Of a DNA stretch of 64,000 nt, positions 1 through 9,432 are shown one piece after another. The position numbers and the translations under genes are program-made. How positions within the stretch are numbered: position 1 is the stretch's first letter; every line of letters starts with the position of its first letter. The DNA comes from Cyclobacterium marinum DSM 745 (GTDB lineage Bacteria; Bacteroidota; Bacteroidia; Cytophagales; Cyclobacteriaceae): NCBI RefSeq assembly GCF_000222485.1, contig NC_015914.1, positions 1,488,001 to 1,552,000 of the forward strand. Direction: 5' to 3'. Below the pieces are notes generated by a model. That model saw nothing but the letters and a program-made list of their open reading frames with translations. It was not told where the DNA came from and did not search any database.

Positions 1-1480
1 TTAACCATACTTTCTAGCTCAGGCAAAACCGCAGCCCCTTGTTCTGTTAACTTTTGCATAGCAAAAGCACGTACATGGACCGCCGGATTCTTTAGCGCCG
101 CCAATTGACCTTCTGTAGTCGTATAATCTATCTTTGGAAGTGTTAATTTTTTGCCTTTTGGAACAATGCGATAAATCTTTCCTTCTCCAATCTTATCTCT
201 CATTTGGTGACCTCCCACAATGGGATCATACCAGTCTGCAATGAACAACGAACCGTCAGTACCTACTGTAACATCGCTTGGTCTGAACCATTTTCGGGTA
301 TCTTCCTCCACCTTGTGCCAAATATATCCAGTATTGTCCCGGTCTACGGAGGAAACAAAGGCTTGTCTATTTTGAAGGGGATAACCGGCGCCTATTACTT
401 CAGGGTTATAGCCAAATACGATATTTCTTCCTGCATCAGCACTTAATAATAGCCCTCTATATTGTTCTCCAAGTTCGTCACCTTCAATTCTCACCATCCC
501 TGTGGGTGACCCTGCCCCATATACATCCCCTACAGGCAATACGCCGGGATCATGTTGGTGCCAGTGGGCTTCGGCTATTGTTTGCCCGGGCCTTCTGTCT
601 GCCTGCCATGTTCGATCTCCTTTCGCACTAAAATAACCGGCATCACTGCCCTCCATCAACCAGGTGGTCCTACAGGAGGCAGTCTGGTCATCATTGTCAC
701 TTTGCCACATATTGCCATAAGAATCTACGGCCACTTCAAAAGCATTTCTGAAATTATGCGACACTACCTCCATTCCAGTTCCATCAGGATTGATTTTGAT
801 AATCAGTCCCCCATTGTATATTTCACCGTCATCACTGATCTGGGAGGGGAGATTTTCTGTACTGTAAGGGGTATATTCATTGTAAACGCTGCCTGAGCGA
901 AGGGTCCAGCCATCTTTTCCTTCCACCTTATGTGGCCCTGCATTTCCGGTAATAAAATACCACTTTCCATCCGGGCCAAGCTGTCCTGCATGTAGCCCAT
1001 GATCATGGTCTTTTCCTCCAAATCCTGTTAAAAAAACCTCTTTACTATCAGGAATATCATCGCCATCTTCGTCAGTATAGATGATTATATTTGGTGAACA
1101 GGAAACCACTACCTGATTGCCCAGCACTGCAATCCCCAAAGGGCTTCTCAGCAAGGTATCCTGAACAAAAACCTTCGAAGCATCTGCTTGCCATCGCCAT
1201 TAGTATCCTCAAGGATCATTACTCGATCGCCTTTATCCTGCACCTTATGACCATCAGCATTCCGAAAATCTCTGTAGTTTACCCCTTCAGTGACCCATAC
1301 CCTACCTTTGGCATCCACATCCATATTGGTAGGATTATTAAATAGGGGACTTTCAGCCCATACACTTACCTCCAATCCTTCCGGAACAAATAACAATGGT
1401 GAGCCTTCCTGTTGATTCCCGGTATTGCAAGAAGACAATCCCAGGAATAAAACGCTGCAACAGATCGACCACTTTACCAT
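1..1480 (-). pseudogene. PVC-type membrane-bound dehydrogenase lipoprotein, frameshifted and partial
   Basis: The start at 1480 gives a lipoprotein signal with a lipobox (GLSSC, Cys18), then the N-terminus of the putative membrane-bound dehydrogenase family (FVPEGLEVSVWAESP, then NPTNMDVDAKGRVWV). After NGDGK the frame runs out of homology and stops near 1150. Shifting by one base near 1187 restores a continuous open frame to position 1, giving ADASKVFVQD, then GGKDHDHGLHAGQLGPDG, NGGLIIKINPDG, WQSDNDDQTASC and YDPIVGGHQM, and ending in HEAT-like repeats. This is one propeller protein with a single missing base. The family usually continues into HEAT repeats and a cytochrome c domain, which lie beyond the window. 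It is last in a three-gene operon, 3 bp after the TIM-barrel gene. It is either a recent pseudogene or a sequencing error. Confidence 0.85.
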
Positions 1481-1483
1481 TTT

Positions 1484-2347
1484 TTAGGATTTCATCAGTT
1501 GTGAAACAAAATTTAGATTTTGTCTATAGGCAGGCAACACTTCCATACCTTTTGGAATGGCCCCTTCCATAATGTACCATCCTTTATAGCCTATATTGTC
1601 CAAGCTCACTTTTACCCGTTCAAAGTCCACCTTCCCTTGCCCAAGTAATTGCCCATTTTCTTTAAAGTGAATTTCACAGATATTTTCCGCACCAAGAAGG
1701 GCAATTTCTTTAAAAATATCATAACCCATTTTGGTAGCATTGGCCAAATCGTAATAAACCTTTACATGAGAAGAGCCTACAGCAGAAAGGATTTCCAAGT
1801 GCTCTTCGGCAGAAAGCCAAGATTCAATTCCCAGCACCACATCGGCTGTTTCTGCCTTGGGAGCTACTTTCTTTAATCTACGAATCACTTCTTTCTTTCC
1901 TGCAGGATCATTTCTCAGGTCTCCAGCTGAAAAAAATGCCAAAAGGATATTTTTGCAGCCCAATGCTTTGGCTACATCTATGCTATCTGAAACCCAAGCC
2001 TCCGTTTCAGGGGCTGATTTATAGGGCACTCGGTTGAGTTCTCCTATGGCCAAGCCGGCAATTTTCACTTTGTTTTTTTTAGCTGCCTTCAGGTAAGTTT
2101 CCTGCATGCTTTTCTGTCTAAGGTGCATGTCATTGGCTACATTCCCTAAACTTACCTGTACGCCGTCCAGACCTATTTCACTAGCAAACGCCAATGCACT
2201 AGGATCAGAAGCTTTCCCAATGGACCAATCGCAAGCGCCAATCCGGACTTTTGGTTTGGCAAAGCGCTCATTCACTGCCCAAACAGGGCCTAATGCAGCC
2301 ATGCTACCAATTGTGAAAAGTGTTTTGCGTCTGCTGAACTTTTTCAT
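1484..2347 (-). CDS. Exported sugar phosphate isomerase/epimerase-like TIM-barrel protein
   Basis: The 287-residue protein belongs to the xylose isomerase-like TIM-barrel (AP endonuclease family 2) superfamily. The N-terminus SRRKTLFTIGSMAALG looks like a twin-arginine export signal, common for Bacteroidota members of this group. Likely metal-site strands are visible: ESWL near residue 175, YYDLAN near 200, EIHFKENG near 230 and MEG near 262. It starts 1 bp after the stop of the cytochrome/sugar dehydrogenase gene and ends 3 bp before the PVC-type gene, so the three are almost certainly cotranscribed. Relatives isomerise or epimerise sugars or cyclitols. The substrate here is unknown, though its neighbours point to an oxidised sugar intermediate in the periplasm. 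Confidence 0.85.
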   Translation of the reverse strand: MKKFSRRKTLFTIGSMAALGPVWAVNERFAKPKVRIGACDWSIGKASDPSALAFASEIGLDGVQVSLGNVANDMHLRQKSMQETYLKAAKKNKVKIAGLAIGELNRVPYKSAPETEAWVSDSIDVAKALGCKNILLAFFSAGDLRNDPAGKKEVIRRLKKVAPKAETADVVLGIESWLSAEEHLEILSAVGSSHVKVYYDLANATKMGYDIFKEIALLGAENICEIHFKENGQLLGQGKVDFERVKVSLDNIGYKGWYIMEGAIPKGMEVLPAYRQNLNFVSQLMKS

Positions 2348-2348
2348 C

Positions 2349-4061
2349 CTAGTTTTTTATACCGGCCATTTTATAAACCTTGCCGTCAGCTTTGGTAAAC
2401 AAATACATTTCTCCATTGGCATCTTTGCCCAATCGAAGATCCACCCTTCTGCTACCTGACAACTTGGAAAGAGGAATAGAAACCCCTTCGTACTCGACAG
2501 TCCATTCATAAATCTGGGCTTGTTTACCAATTTCAAGGTCCGCAATATTGACATAAAACAGTCTTCCTCTGGTTATGTCTCCAAAAAGATATTTTCCATT
2601 CAAGCCGGGCACTTCTGTTCCAGTATATTCGTAACCTCCGGAAATGGCATTGCCTTCATCATGGTCATACATGGCTACAGGGTAAGAAAAGCCAAAAGAT
2701 TTTTCATTTTCAGGTAAAGGGAAAACCATATTGGAATCTTCTTCAGGTTTTAATTTAAAGGTTCCTTCTCTAACAGGCCAGCCATAATCAGCTCCCGGAC
2801 GAAGCATATAGAGGGATTCTATTTGGCCTTGTCCAATATTTGAAACCAGTATTTCTCCAGATTGAGTCCATGAAATTCTGTGCGGGTTTCTAAATCCATG
2901 CGCATAAATTTCCGGCAACCACCCTTTATCATTGCCTACAAACGGATTATCTGATGGTATGCCATATTTTCCGTTTTCGCTGTTGTTTCCTTGGGGGTCG
3001 ATACGAAAAACTGATCCCCAAGCCTGAGTGGCACCATGGGATATCCAAGCATGCCCTCGTCCTTCCGAACCACCATCTCCAATACCTATATACAGCAGTC
3101 CATAATCTTTATCTCCTTTTTTGGCATATGGGTTAAAAGTAATCTCTTGCATCCCATGAATTCCAGAGGCCATATCAATTCTAAAAAGCTCTCTCTTGCT
3201 TTTGGCTTGGAAAGGTACAGCCATGGGGTTTTCTGTCTTCCATTCGGTTACTACCCATTGAAGATCGCTTCTAATACTATCTCCAAAGGCAAAATCTGCA
3301 GGTTTTGTATGTGGTTTTTCGGTATGATTGGTATAGAATAGGCCATTTTCACCAAACTCAGGGTGATAGGCAAAACTACCAAAACCGGTAGCCAAACCCG
3401 GCTCATTAATAAATTCGGGCATTTCCTTGGCCATGTCTAGGTATAACTTGTATTGATCCCCCTCCATAAGGTACATTTTACCCCTAAGATCCATCATGTA
3501 CATCTCTTTACTTACAGGATGGTAATCCATTTTAGCGATTCGGGTAAGAGGTTTCTTTTCTGAGGAAGCAGGGACCGTACTGATAAGCTCTAATTCCACA
3601 ATCAAATCGGACAATGGAATTTTATCAGGGATGGGATTCCCTATCGAGTCCAATACAACTTCTGAATTTTCTTGAGGAGCCTCATGCTGATGCATGAAGG
3701 CAATGATATTGTCGATTTGACCTTCCTCCAAATGTTTAAAAGAAGGCATATAGGTTTTGTACCGCTCAAAAGCTTTACGGGCCCTTTCATCCCCCTTGTC
3801 AATCATTTCGGCAGGGTTTTGGATAAAAGCACGCAACCACTGTAAGGGCTGCTCCTTGGTTATCCCACCCAAATGAGGCCCAATACCATTTTTTTTGAAG
3901 GAATGACAACTGCTACAGTTGGTTTGAAATAGGTCTTCTCCTGTCTTTAAACTTGTTTGATCCATTGGTATTAATTCCTCCAACGGCTTATCTCCGGATT
4001 TACATGACCAACATACAACAAGTACAAACAGGAGAAAATAACGGTTAATTTTTGGGTTCAT
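2349..4061 (-). CDS. Cytochrome c / PQQ-type sugar dehydrogenase fusion lipoprotein
   Basis: The 570-residue protein starts with a lipoprotein signal (LVVCWSC, Cys20). A class I cytochrome c domain follows, with the heme motif CSSCH at 49-53 and a plausible axial Met in KTYMPSF near 116. From about residue 170 it is a six-bladed propeller of the glucose/sorbosone dehydrogenase family (soluble aldose dehydrogenase type; for example GFGSFAYHPEF, YIGIGDGG and HGFRNPHRISW). Such enzymes oxidise sugars with PQQ and pass electrons to the attached heme. PQQ binding here is inferred from the family only. It is the first gene of the operon leading to the TIM-barrel and PVC-type genes. I found no clear promoter in the 205 bp upstream. 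Confidence 0.9.
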   Translation of the reverse strand: MNPKINRYFLLFVLVVCWSCKSGDKPLEELIPMDQTSLKTGEDLFQTNCSSCHSFKKNGIGPHLGGITKEQPLQWLRAFIQNPAEMIDKGDERARKAFERYKTYMPSFKHLEEGQIDNIIAFMHQHEAPQENSEVVLDSIGNPIPDKIPLSDLIVELELISTVPASSEKKPLTRIAKMDYHPVSKEMYMMDLRGKMYLMEGDQYKLYLDMAKEMPEFINEPGLATGFGSFAYHPEFGENGLFYTNHTEKPHTKPADFAFGDSIRSDLQWVVTEWKTENPMAVPFQAKSKRELFRIDMASGIHGMQEITFNPYAKKGDKDYGLLYIGIGDGGSEGRGHAWISHGATQAWGSVFRIDPQGNNSENGKYGIPSDNPFVGNDKGWLPEIYAHGFRNPHRISWTQSGEILVSNIGQGQIESLYMLRPGADYGWPVREGTFKLKPEEDSNMVFPLPENEKSFGFSYPVAMYDHDEGNAISGGYEYTGTEVPGLNGKYLFGDITRGRLFYVNIADLEIGKQAQIYEWTVEYEGVSIPLSKLSGSRRVDLRLGKDANGEMYLFTKADGKVYKMAGIKN

Positions 4062-4218
4062 AGAGTAATGGTACTGTCAAAATACAATTTACACAATTAT
4101 AATAATGAAGCCAATCTACTTTATTCCTACTAAATAAAAAAAACCTTATTTATCAATGGCTAAAAAACAACATTAATCAGCCCCTATTTTTTTCAATTAT
4201 AAATAAAATAGCATAAAA

Positions 4219-4248
4219 AAAGGGTGCTGTTTTGCAACAGCACCCTTT
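4219..4248 (-). terminator. Rho-independent terminator after susD
   Basis: A perfect 13-bp stem (arms 4219-4231 and 4236-4248) encloses a TTGC loop. On the minus strand it is followed by a run of T. It lies 18 bp beyond the susD stop and should end the susC-susD transcript before the dehydrogenase operon. Confidence 0.85.
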
Positions 4249-4266
4249 CTATTTTTTGGGTAATAA

Positions 4267-5847
4267 TTACCAACCTTTATTTTGTTCAATCCCTGAAGAG
4301 CTAACTACTCTTGTTGGAATTGGCCAAACACCCATTACGTCGGCATCAAAATTTCTTGCAGGCCAAATTTCACCTATGACATAGTCAGAATTCGGATCAG
4401 CCCTGTCGGTATGTAATCTTCCATAAAGCGGCTTGCTGTAAGCTTCTTCAGCATCACCCCACCTGACCAAGTCGAAGTGTCTATTGGCAAACTCCCCAGC
4501 CAACTCTACTCTTCGCTCATGTTTGAGGTCTTCCATGGTGGCATCTGTTTTTGGATCAAGTCCGGCTCTCGCCCTTACCATATTCAATGGTGCATCACCA
4601 TTTTGACCTTGCATGATCAAAGCTTCAGCTTTCATAAGCAAAAGTTCACTGTACCTTAACAAAGGAACATTCAGAATGGTTGTTGGATCATTCCCATTGG
4701 AATTGATATAAGTACCTATGGGATTTTCAAACTGGTATTCATACAGGTATTTGTTGAATTGTAAGCCGGAAAGTGAATTTTCTGATTGGTATTTTCTTTC
4801 TTCACCAAAGAATTTAAAATCATCACCAAATTTCAAAATGGTAACTTCCCTTCTGAAGTCTCCTTCTTCAAATTCTTCATACAGGTCATTGGTAGGCATA
4901 TAATATCCCCAGCCATTGTATTTACCCCAGCCTTTGTTTTCTAAAGAAACACCCGGAAGCTTGGAGCCACCATTTACACCTGAAACTACTGTCCAAATGT
5001 ATTCCGGTCCCCAGTTGTTCAAGTGACTGTGCAACATTCTGAAATCTTCCTCAGGGGTATTGGTGGTATAAATGGCTCTTCCTGAGCCTGAATTGGTAAC
5101 TGCATCCACGTAAGTAACCACCTCTGCATAACGAGAAGGATCATATTCTGCCCAATACAAGTTGGTTTTTGCAATATAAGCCAGAGCTGCATCTTTGTGA
5201 GCCCGTCCCATATCTTCAGCACTATAAGTAGTAAAAAGAGGCAATAAATCAGCAGCTTTTTCTAGATCTTCTACAATTTGCGCATAGTTTTCCACCACGC
5301 TGACAGGACGAGAATAGCTTCCCGCCTCATCAAACATATTTTCCTCTGTAACAATCGGCACACCGCCACTTACATCATCACCATAAGTATGGGCTATCCA
5401 GAAATAATGAAAAGCCCGCATAAAATATGCTTCTCCAAGAATTCTGTTTTTCAGGTCTGTTGCCAGATCCATGTCCGGAACATTTAGAATAATGTCATTG
5501 GCTCGACGGATAATTTTGTAACTCTGCGGGTACATCCAGTAAGCATATCCTTCATCTCCTGTCATGTTAAAGTTCTTGATATTATCTGCAGTAGAATTAA
5601 TTCTACCGGTAACCATATCGTCCGAAGCATTGATATACCAGAAAAAACCTCTGGAAAACATGTCCTCATCTTTCATGTAAAAATAAAGACTATTGGCTGC
5701 TGTTATAGCATCCTGTTCATTTTGGAAGAAGTTTTCGTAAGAAGTACTTCCCAGTGGCTCCAGATTAGTGAACTCATCTGAGCAACTAGTCATCACCCCT
5801 AAGCTTAGGGCGATTAATGTCGATATCTTATATAAAGTATTTTTCAT
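4267..5847 (-). CDS. SusD/RagB family nutrient-binding outer-membrane lipoprotein
   Basis: The 526-residue lipoprotein has lipobox Cys near residue 17 (GVMTSC). SusD_RagB features run throughout: the early helical segment around NFFQNEQDAITAANSLY, LGEAYFMRAFHYFWIAHTYG, VPLLRYSELLLMKAEALIM, and the C-terminal signature ARAGLD followed by ERRVELAGEFANRHFDLVRW. I start it at ATG 5847, because the in-frame codon at 5856 is GTG and adds only three residues. It follows susC by 18 bp. SusD proteins sit as a lid over the SusC channel and choose the ligand, usually an oligosaccharide or peptide. Sequence alone does not give the substrate. Confidence 0.95.
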   Translation of the reverse strand: MKNTLYKISTLIALSLGVMTSCSDEFTNLEPLGSTSYENFFQNEQDAITAANSLYFYMKDEDMFSRGFFWYINASDDMVTGRINSTADNIKNFNMTGDEGYAYWMYPQSYKIIRRANDIILNVPDMDLATDLKNRILGEAYFMRAFHYFWIAHTYGDDVSGGVPIVTEENMFDEAGSYSRPVSVVENYAQIVEDLEKAADLLPLFTTYSAEDMGRAHKDAALAYIAKTNLYWAEYDPSRYAEVVTYVDAVTNSGSGRAIYTTNTPEEDFRMLHSHLNNWGPEYIWTVVSGVNGGSKLPGVSLENKGWGKYNGWGYYMPTNDLYEEFEEGDFRREVTILKFGDDFKFFGEERKYQSENSLSGLQFNKYLYEYQFENPIGTYINSNGNDPTTILNVPLLRYSELLLMKAEALIMQGQNGDAPLNMVRARAGLDPKTDATMEDLKHERRVELAGEFANRHFDLVRWGDAEEAYSKPLYGRLHTDRADPNSDYVIGEIWPARNFDADVMGVWPIPTRVVSSSGIEQNKGW

Positions 5848-5865
5848 TTTTTTCACTGTTAGGTA

Positions 5866-8800
5866 TTAAAGGGTAAGAGAAAGACCTGCTGTAAATGTTT
5901 TAGGCAGTGGATAACGCCCCACGTCCATCCCTTTACCACCAACTTCCGGATCCATGCCCGAATATTTAGTGATTGTAAATAAATTCTCTGTAGAGAAATA
6001 AACCCTAAGACTACTGTCTTTTCCAACTTTCTGCAGCAATTGTTGAGGCAGTGTATAACCTATGGTAAGGTTTTTCATTCTTAAATAAGAAGCTTCTTCC
6101 AAATACCAGCTTGAGGCAGTACCGAAATTTCTATTATCATCTTTGGTTGACAACCTAGGTATGTCTGTATCGGTATTTTCAGGAGTCCAAGCATCTAGCA
6201 CCCTATTGTCTAGGTTATATCCTGATTGAGAAGCATTTAATGCAGTATATTTGTAGCCATTGAAAACTTTCACTCCTGCTACTCCCTGCAAGATCATACT
6301 CAAATCAAACCTTTTATAATCTAGGCTTAAATTGAAACCATAGGTAAAGTCCGGTAGGTAGCTCTCCATAAACACCTTGTCTTCGTCAGTAATTTTACCA
6401 TCATCATTCACATCCGTAAACTTAAAATCTCCCGGCTGGGCATTTGGCTGAATCAATGTACCATCTTTTACATGGGCATCAATTTCCGCTTGGTTTTGGA
6501 AGATTCCTTCGTAAGGAACCAAGAATGTAGAATACAATGACTGCCCCACTTCTGATCTGTAAGGATAAAGAGTGCTTCTTACTTCATCACTGTGGGCGAT
6601 AAAATTTATATTACTATTATTGTAACCATCAAGATTTATTAGCTCATTATTGATCACACTGAAATTACCTCTTGCAGCGATATTCAATTCTCCAACCTGA
6701 GTAAAATATCCGGCTGAAAATTCCAGACCTGAATTTCTTACCTCTCCACCATTCACATCAGCTGCAGTGGTTCCCTGATGCAAATCTTCTAATCCGGGAA
6801 GAATCATCCCCTTCGTCGTTTTCACAAAGTAATCCAAGGTCAGGTCAATTTTATTGTCAAACAAACCTGCATCTAATCCAATATTGGTTGATTCTGAAAT
6901 CTCCCATTTCAGGTCAGGATTGGATTGTCTGTTAGCGTATACTGCCCTGTAATCAAGGGAAGCATCTTGTCCCAATATAACGGTTTGTGTACCTAGAGGA
7001 ACATCAAAAGAGTAATAGCCTACAGAGTTAATATTTCCTATTTGACCCCATGAAGCCCTTAATTTCAAAATATTTACAGATGGCATATTGAAAAAATCTT
7101 CACCTGAAATTTTCCAAGCTCCTGAAACCGCAGGGAATACACTTGACTGATTTTGAATAGCCAATCGTGAAGTTTCGTCTCTCCTTACACTACCTGAAAT
7201 AAAGTATTTATCATCGTAATTGTACATTACCCTACCAATTGCTGAGGTCAAAGCATCTTCATAAACACCGGTAGTCGGAGTCATGAACTCTTCGGCATTG
7301 CTCATGTATTGGTTAAAAGGCTCCTCACTGCTAAAGCCTCTGCCTTCCTGAAAATAAGACTCACTTTTAGTAAATTGAGAAGAATAAACAGCGGTCACAT
7401 TCAAATCATGAAGACCAAATCTTCTCTGAAAAGACACTTGGTTGTCCCAAATCCACCTTTGGGTATTCGAATTTCCTTGATAAAGATAATTTTGAAGATT
7501 GGTCCTACCTAATTCAGGAATTCTAGGATTAAATTGTTTACTATTGGACATATTTAAATTATAGCTAAAAGTACTCCTGAAGGATAAACCCGGAATAATT
7601 TCATAATTTAAATAGGTATTTGAGTTCAAATTTGAAACCGGATTATTAGTGGTAGGTCTCAATAGCAGCCCCATAGGGTTGTATACATCTCCATAAGTTC
7701 CGGCAAATTGAGATAATTCGTAAGGTACTACTCCATGAAAAACACCATTTTCATCATAAACCGGAGCTGCAGATGGCATATACAAAGCACTAATTATACT
7801 GCCTGAATAAGAACTGCTTGAGTTTGTCCCCACTGAGTTGGATCGGGTAAAATAGATATTTTCTCCGATGGTAACTTTATCAGATAGGTGAAAATCTGTT
7901 TTCAACCTAAATGCATACCTTTCAAATTCTGTACCTTGAAGAAGTCCTTCTTTATTAAGGTATCCAAAAGACCCCATATAATTAGCAGTTTCACTGGCAC
8001 CGCTAATATTTACATTGGCACTATGAACAGATGCTGATCTAAAAATCTCTTCCATCCAGTTGGTGCGCGTAACCTGTCCCCAAGGGTTTTGGCTGGCATC
8101 ATGTGCTGCCTGACGTGCTGCTCCTGCATTGTCTGCTGCCAAATTGTACACATCTGCTTGTTGCTGAGCATTTAATGGCGTGGGAAGATTACTTGCTTGC
8201 TGGATGCCAGAATAAACATCAAAGGTAACGACAGGTTTGCCATAGGCTCCTTCTTTGGTCTTGATAACGATAACTCCTGATGCAGCTTGCGCACCATAGA
8301 TAGCCGCTGCTGAAGCATCTTTCAAAATAGATACTGATTCAATGTCATTCGGATTGATTGGAGGACCATAATAAGGCATGCCGTCTACAACCGTTAAAGG
8401 TCTTTCATCGGAAAGAGATCCAATTCCACGGATTACTATCAAGCCTTCTTGGGATGGGTCTCCACCTTGCTGAAGAACTGTAACACCAGGCACACTACCT
8501 TGCAAAAAGTCATTTAGATTAGTTACCGGCCTACTATTAATTTTATCAAGCCCGGATACTGAGGAAACTGAAGAGGTTAGGTTTTCTCTTCTGGAAGTAC
8601 CATAACCAATCATTACAACCTCATCCATATCTAAAAGAGATTCTTCCAAATAAACCTTCAAGGTTGCATTTCCTTCATAATCGAGGGTTTGAGACTGCAT
8701 CCCAATAAAAGATATGGTGACGGTTCCTGAACGATCACTCACTTCAAGTGAAAAGTTTCCATCCATATCTGTAATGGTACCTTGATTTGTATTTCCACTT

Positions 8801-8934
8801 GGCACCACCGCAGCGCCGGGCACAGGAAGCTCATCTGCTGCCCCATACACCGTACCTTTAATTACGGTTTGTGCCTGTGCAGTAAATATGGCACTGCACC
8901 ATATCATGATTAACAAATAATAAAGTTTTTTCAT
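5866..8934 (-). CDS. SusC/RagA family TonB-linked outer-membrane transporter
   Basis: The 1022-residue protein has a signal peptide (about 1-21), a carboxypeptidase-regulatory-like beta-sandwich (about 24-105), a TonB-box-like stretch (DEVVMIGYG), a plug domain (about 115-225, including SVPGVTVLQQGGDPSQEG and GVIVIKTKEG) and a long beta-barrel ending in the typical C-terminal strand (TFTAGLSLTL). It imports a ligand captured by the SusD partner directly downstream. No glycoside hydrolase, sulfatase, sigma/anti-sigma pair or hybrid sensor is adjacent. The nearest genes are the sugar-oxidation operon, so a cyclitol or sugar-like ligand is a guess. The length is normal for the family. Confidence 0.97.
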   Translation of the reverse strand: MKKLYYLLIMIWCSAIFTAQAQTVIKGTVYGAADELPVPGAAVVPSGNTNQGTITDMDGNFSLEVSDRSGTVTISFIGMQSQTLDYEGNATLKVYLEESLLDMDEVVMIGYGTSRRENLTSSVSSVSGLDKINSRPVTNLNDFLQGSVPGVTVLQQGGDPSQEGLIVIRGIGSLSDERPLTVVDGMPYYGPPINPNDIESVSILKDASAAAIYGAQAASGVIVIKTKEGAYGKPVVTFDVYSGIQQASNLPTPLNAQQQADVYNLAADNAGAARQAAHDASQNPWGQVTRTNWMEEIFRSASVHSANVNISGASETANYMGSFGYLNKEGLLQGTEFERYAFRLKTDFHLSDKVTIGENIYFTRSNSVGTNSSSSYSGSIISALYMPSAAPVYDENGVFHGVVPYELSQFAGTYGDVYNPMGLLLRPTTNNPVSNLNSNTYLNYEIIPGLSFRSTFSYNLNMSNSKQFNPRIPELGRTNLQNYLYQGNSNTQRWIWDNQVSFQRRFGLHDLNVTAVYSSQFTKSESYFQEGRGFSSEEPFNQYMSNAEEFMTPTTGVYEDALTSAIGRVMYNYDDKYFISGSVRRDETSRLAIQNQSSVFPAVSGAWKISGEDFFNMPSVNILKLRASWGQIGNINSVGYYSFDVPLGTQTVILGQDASLDYRAVYANRQSNPDLKWEISESTNIGLDAGLFDNKIDLTLDYFVKTTKGMILPGLEDLHQGTTAADVNGGEVRNSGLEFSAGYFTQVGELNIAARGNFSVINNELINLDGYNNSNINFIAHSDEVRSTLYPYRSEVGQSLYSTFLVPYEGIFQNQAEIDAHVKDGTLIQPNAQPGDFKFTDVNDDGKITDEDKVFMESYLPDFTYGFNLSLDYKRFDLSMILQGVAGVKVFNGYKYTALNASQSGYNLDNRVLDAWTPENTDTDIPRLSTKDDNRNFGTASSWYLEEASYLRMKNLTIGYTLPQQLLQKVGKDSSLRVYFSTENLFTITKYSGMDPEVGGKGMDVGRYPLPKTFTAGLSLTL

Positions 8935-8965
8935 AGGGTTAATTTTTACTGATAATTAAGATTTG

Positions 8966-8973
8966 CAAAACTA
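8966..8973 (-). promoter_or_regulatory. Candidate -7 element for susC-susD
   Basis: TAGTTTTG on the minus strand matches the Bacteroidota -7 consensus TAnnTTTG. It sits 31 bp upstream of the susC start. No TTTG occurs at the expected -33 distance, so activation by a regulator is possible. Confidence 0.4.
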
Positions 8974-9394
8974 GTCAAAAGAATATTCTTGGTTGAAATT
9001 GGCAATTAACTTAATGTTAATTAAAAATCATGTTAAATTTTCCTGAATCCCTTTGATAAAAAATTATAAAGGCTCTAAAATTCTTTTCTATTAAATATAG
9101 GGAAGCCATTTAATTTAATTATATGAAACATTGACAATATGCTTAAGTGCCAAATAAAAGATTTTAAAGCTAGATAATCTATTTTAAATTCAAAATATTC
9201 AATAAAAATATCAGGACAACTGAAAAAGAAATATTGTTATAATTTTAATCCTAACTTTTACACAAATTCAATAAAACTACTGAATTGACTCTCCATATCT
9301 GAATAATGTGACTTGCATTGCAACTCGAAAGCAATGTCTATCAATTAGATGGGACATTCATGTAAAAAAACAAACATCCTTCCTCTCGATTTTT

Positions 9395-9402
9395 TATATT
9401 TG
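9395..9402 (+). promoter_or_regulatory. Candidate -7 element for the TonB-dependent receptor
   Basis: TATATTTG matches TAnnTTTG and lies 30 bp before ATG 9433. This supports 9433 rather than 9349 as the start, since the longer frame would begin upstream of the transcript. A -33 TTTG is not apparent. Confidence 0.45.
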
Positions 9403-9432
9403 TCGCTATTTAAAAATACCAAGATATCCCCC

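Larger units (their letters stand above)
8935..9432. other. Divergent intergenic region between susC and a TonB-dependent receptor
   Basis: This 498-bp AT-rich gap separates two divergent outer-membrane receptor genes. Each side has a Bacteroidota -7 element close to the gene (listed separately). A small hairpin (CATTGC/GCAATG, 9316-9336) lies between them, about 60 bp upstream of the right-hand -7. I saw no further open frame with coding character. The in-frame upstream extension to 9349 does not look like a signal peptide. Confidence 0.5.

Noticed and set aside
9349..9432. In-frame extension of the TonB-dependent receptor to 9349
   Set aside because: The 28 extra residues do not form a signal peptide, while ATG 9433 begins one directly, and a -7 element lies between.
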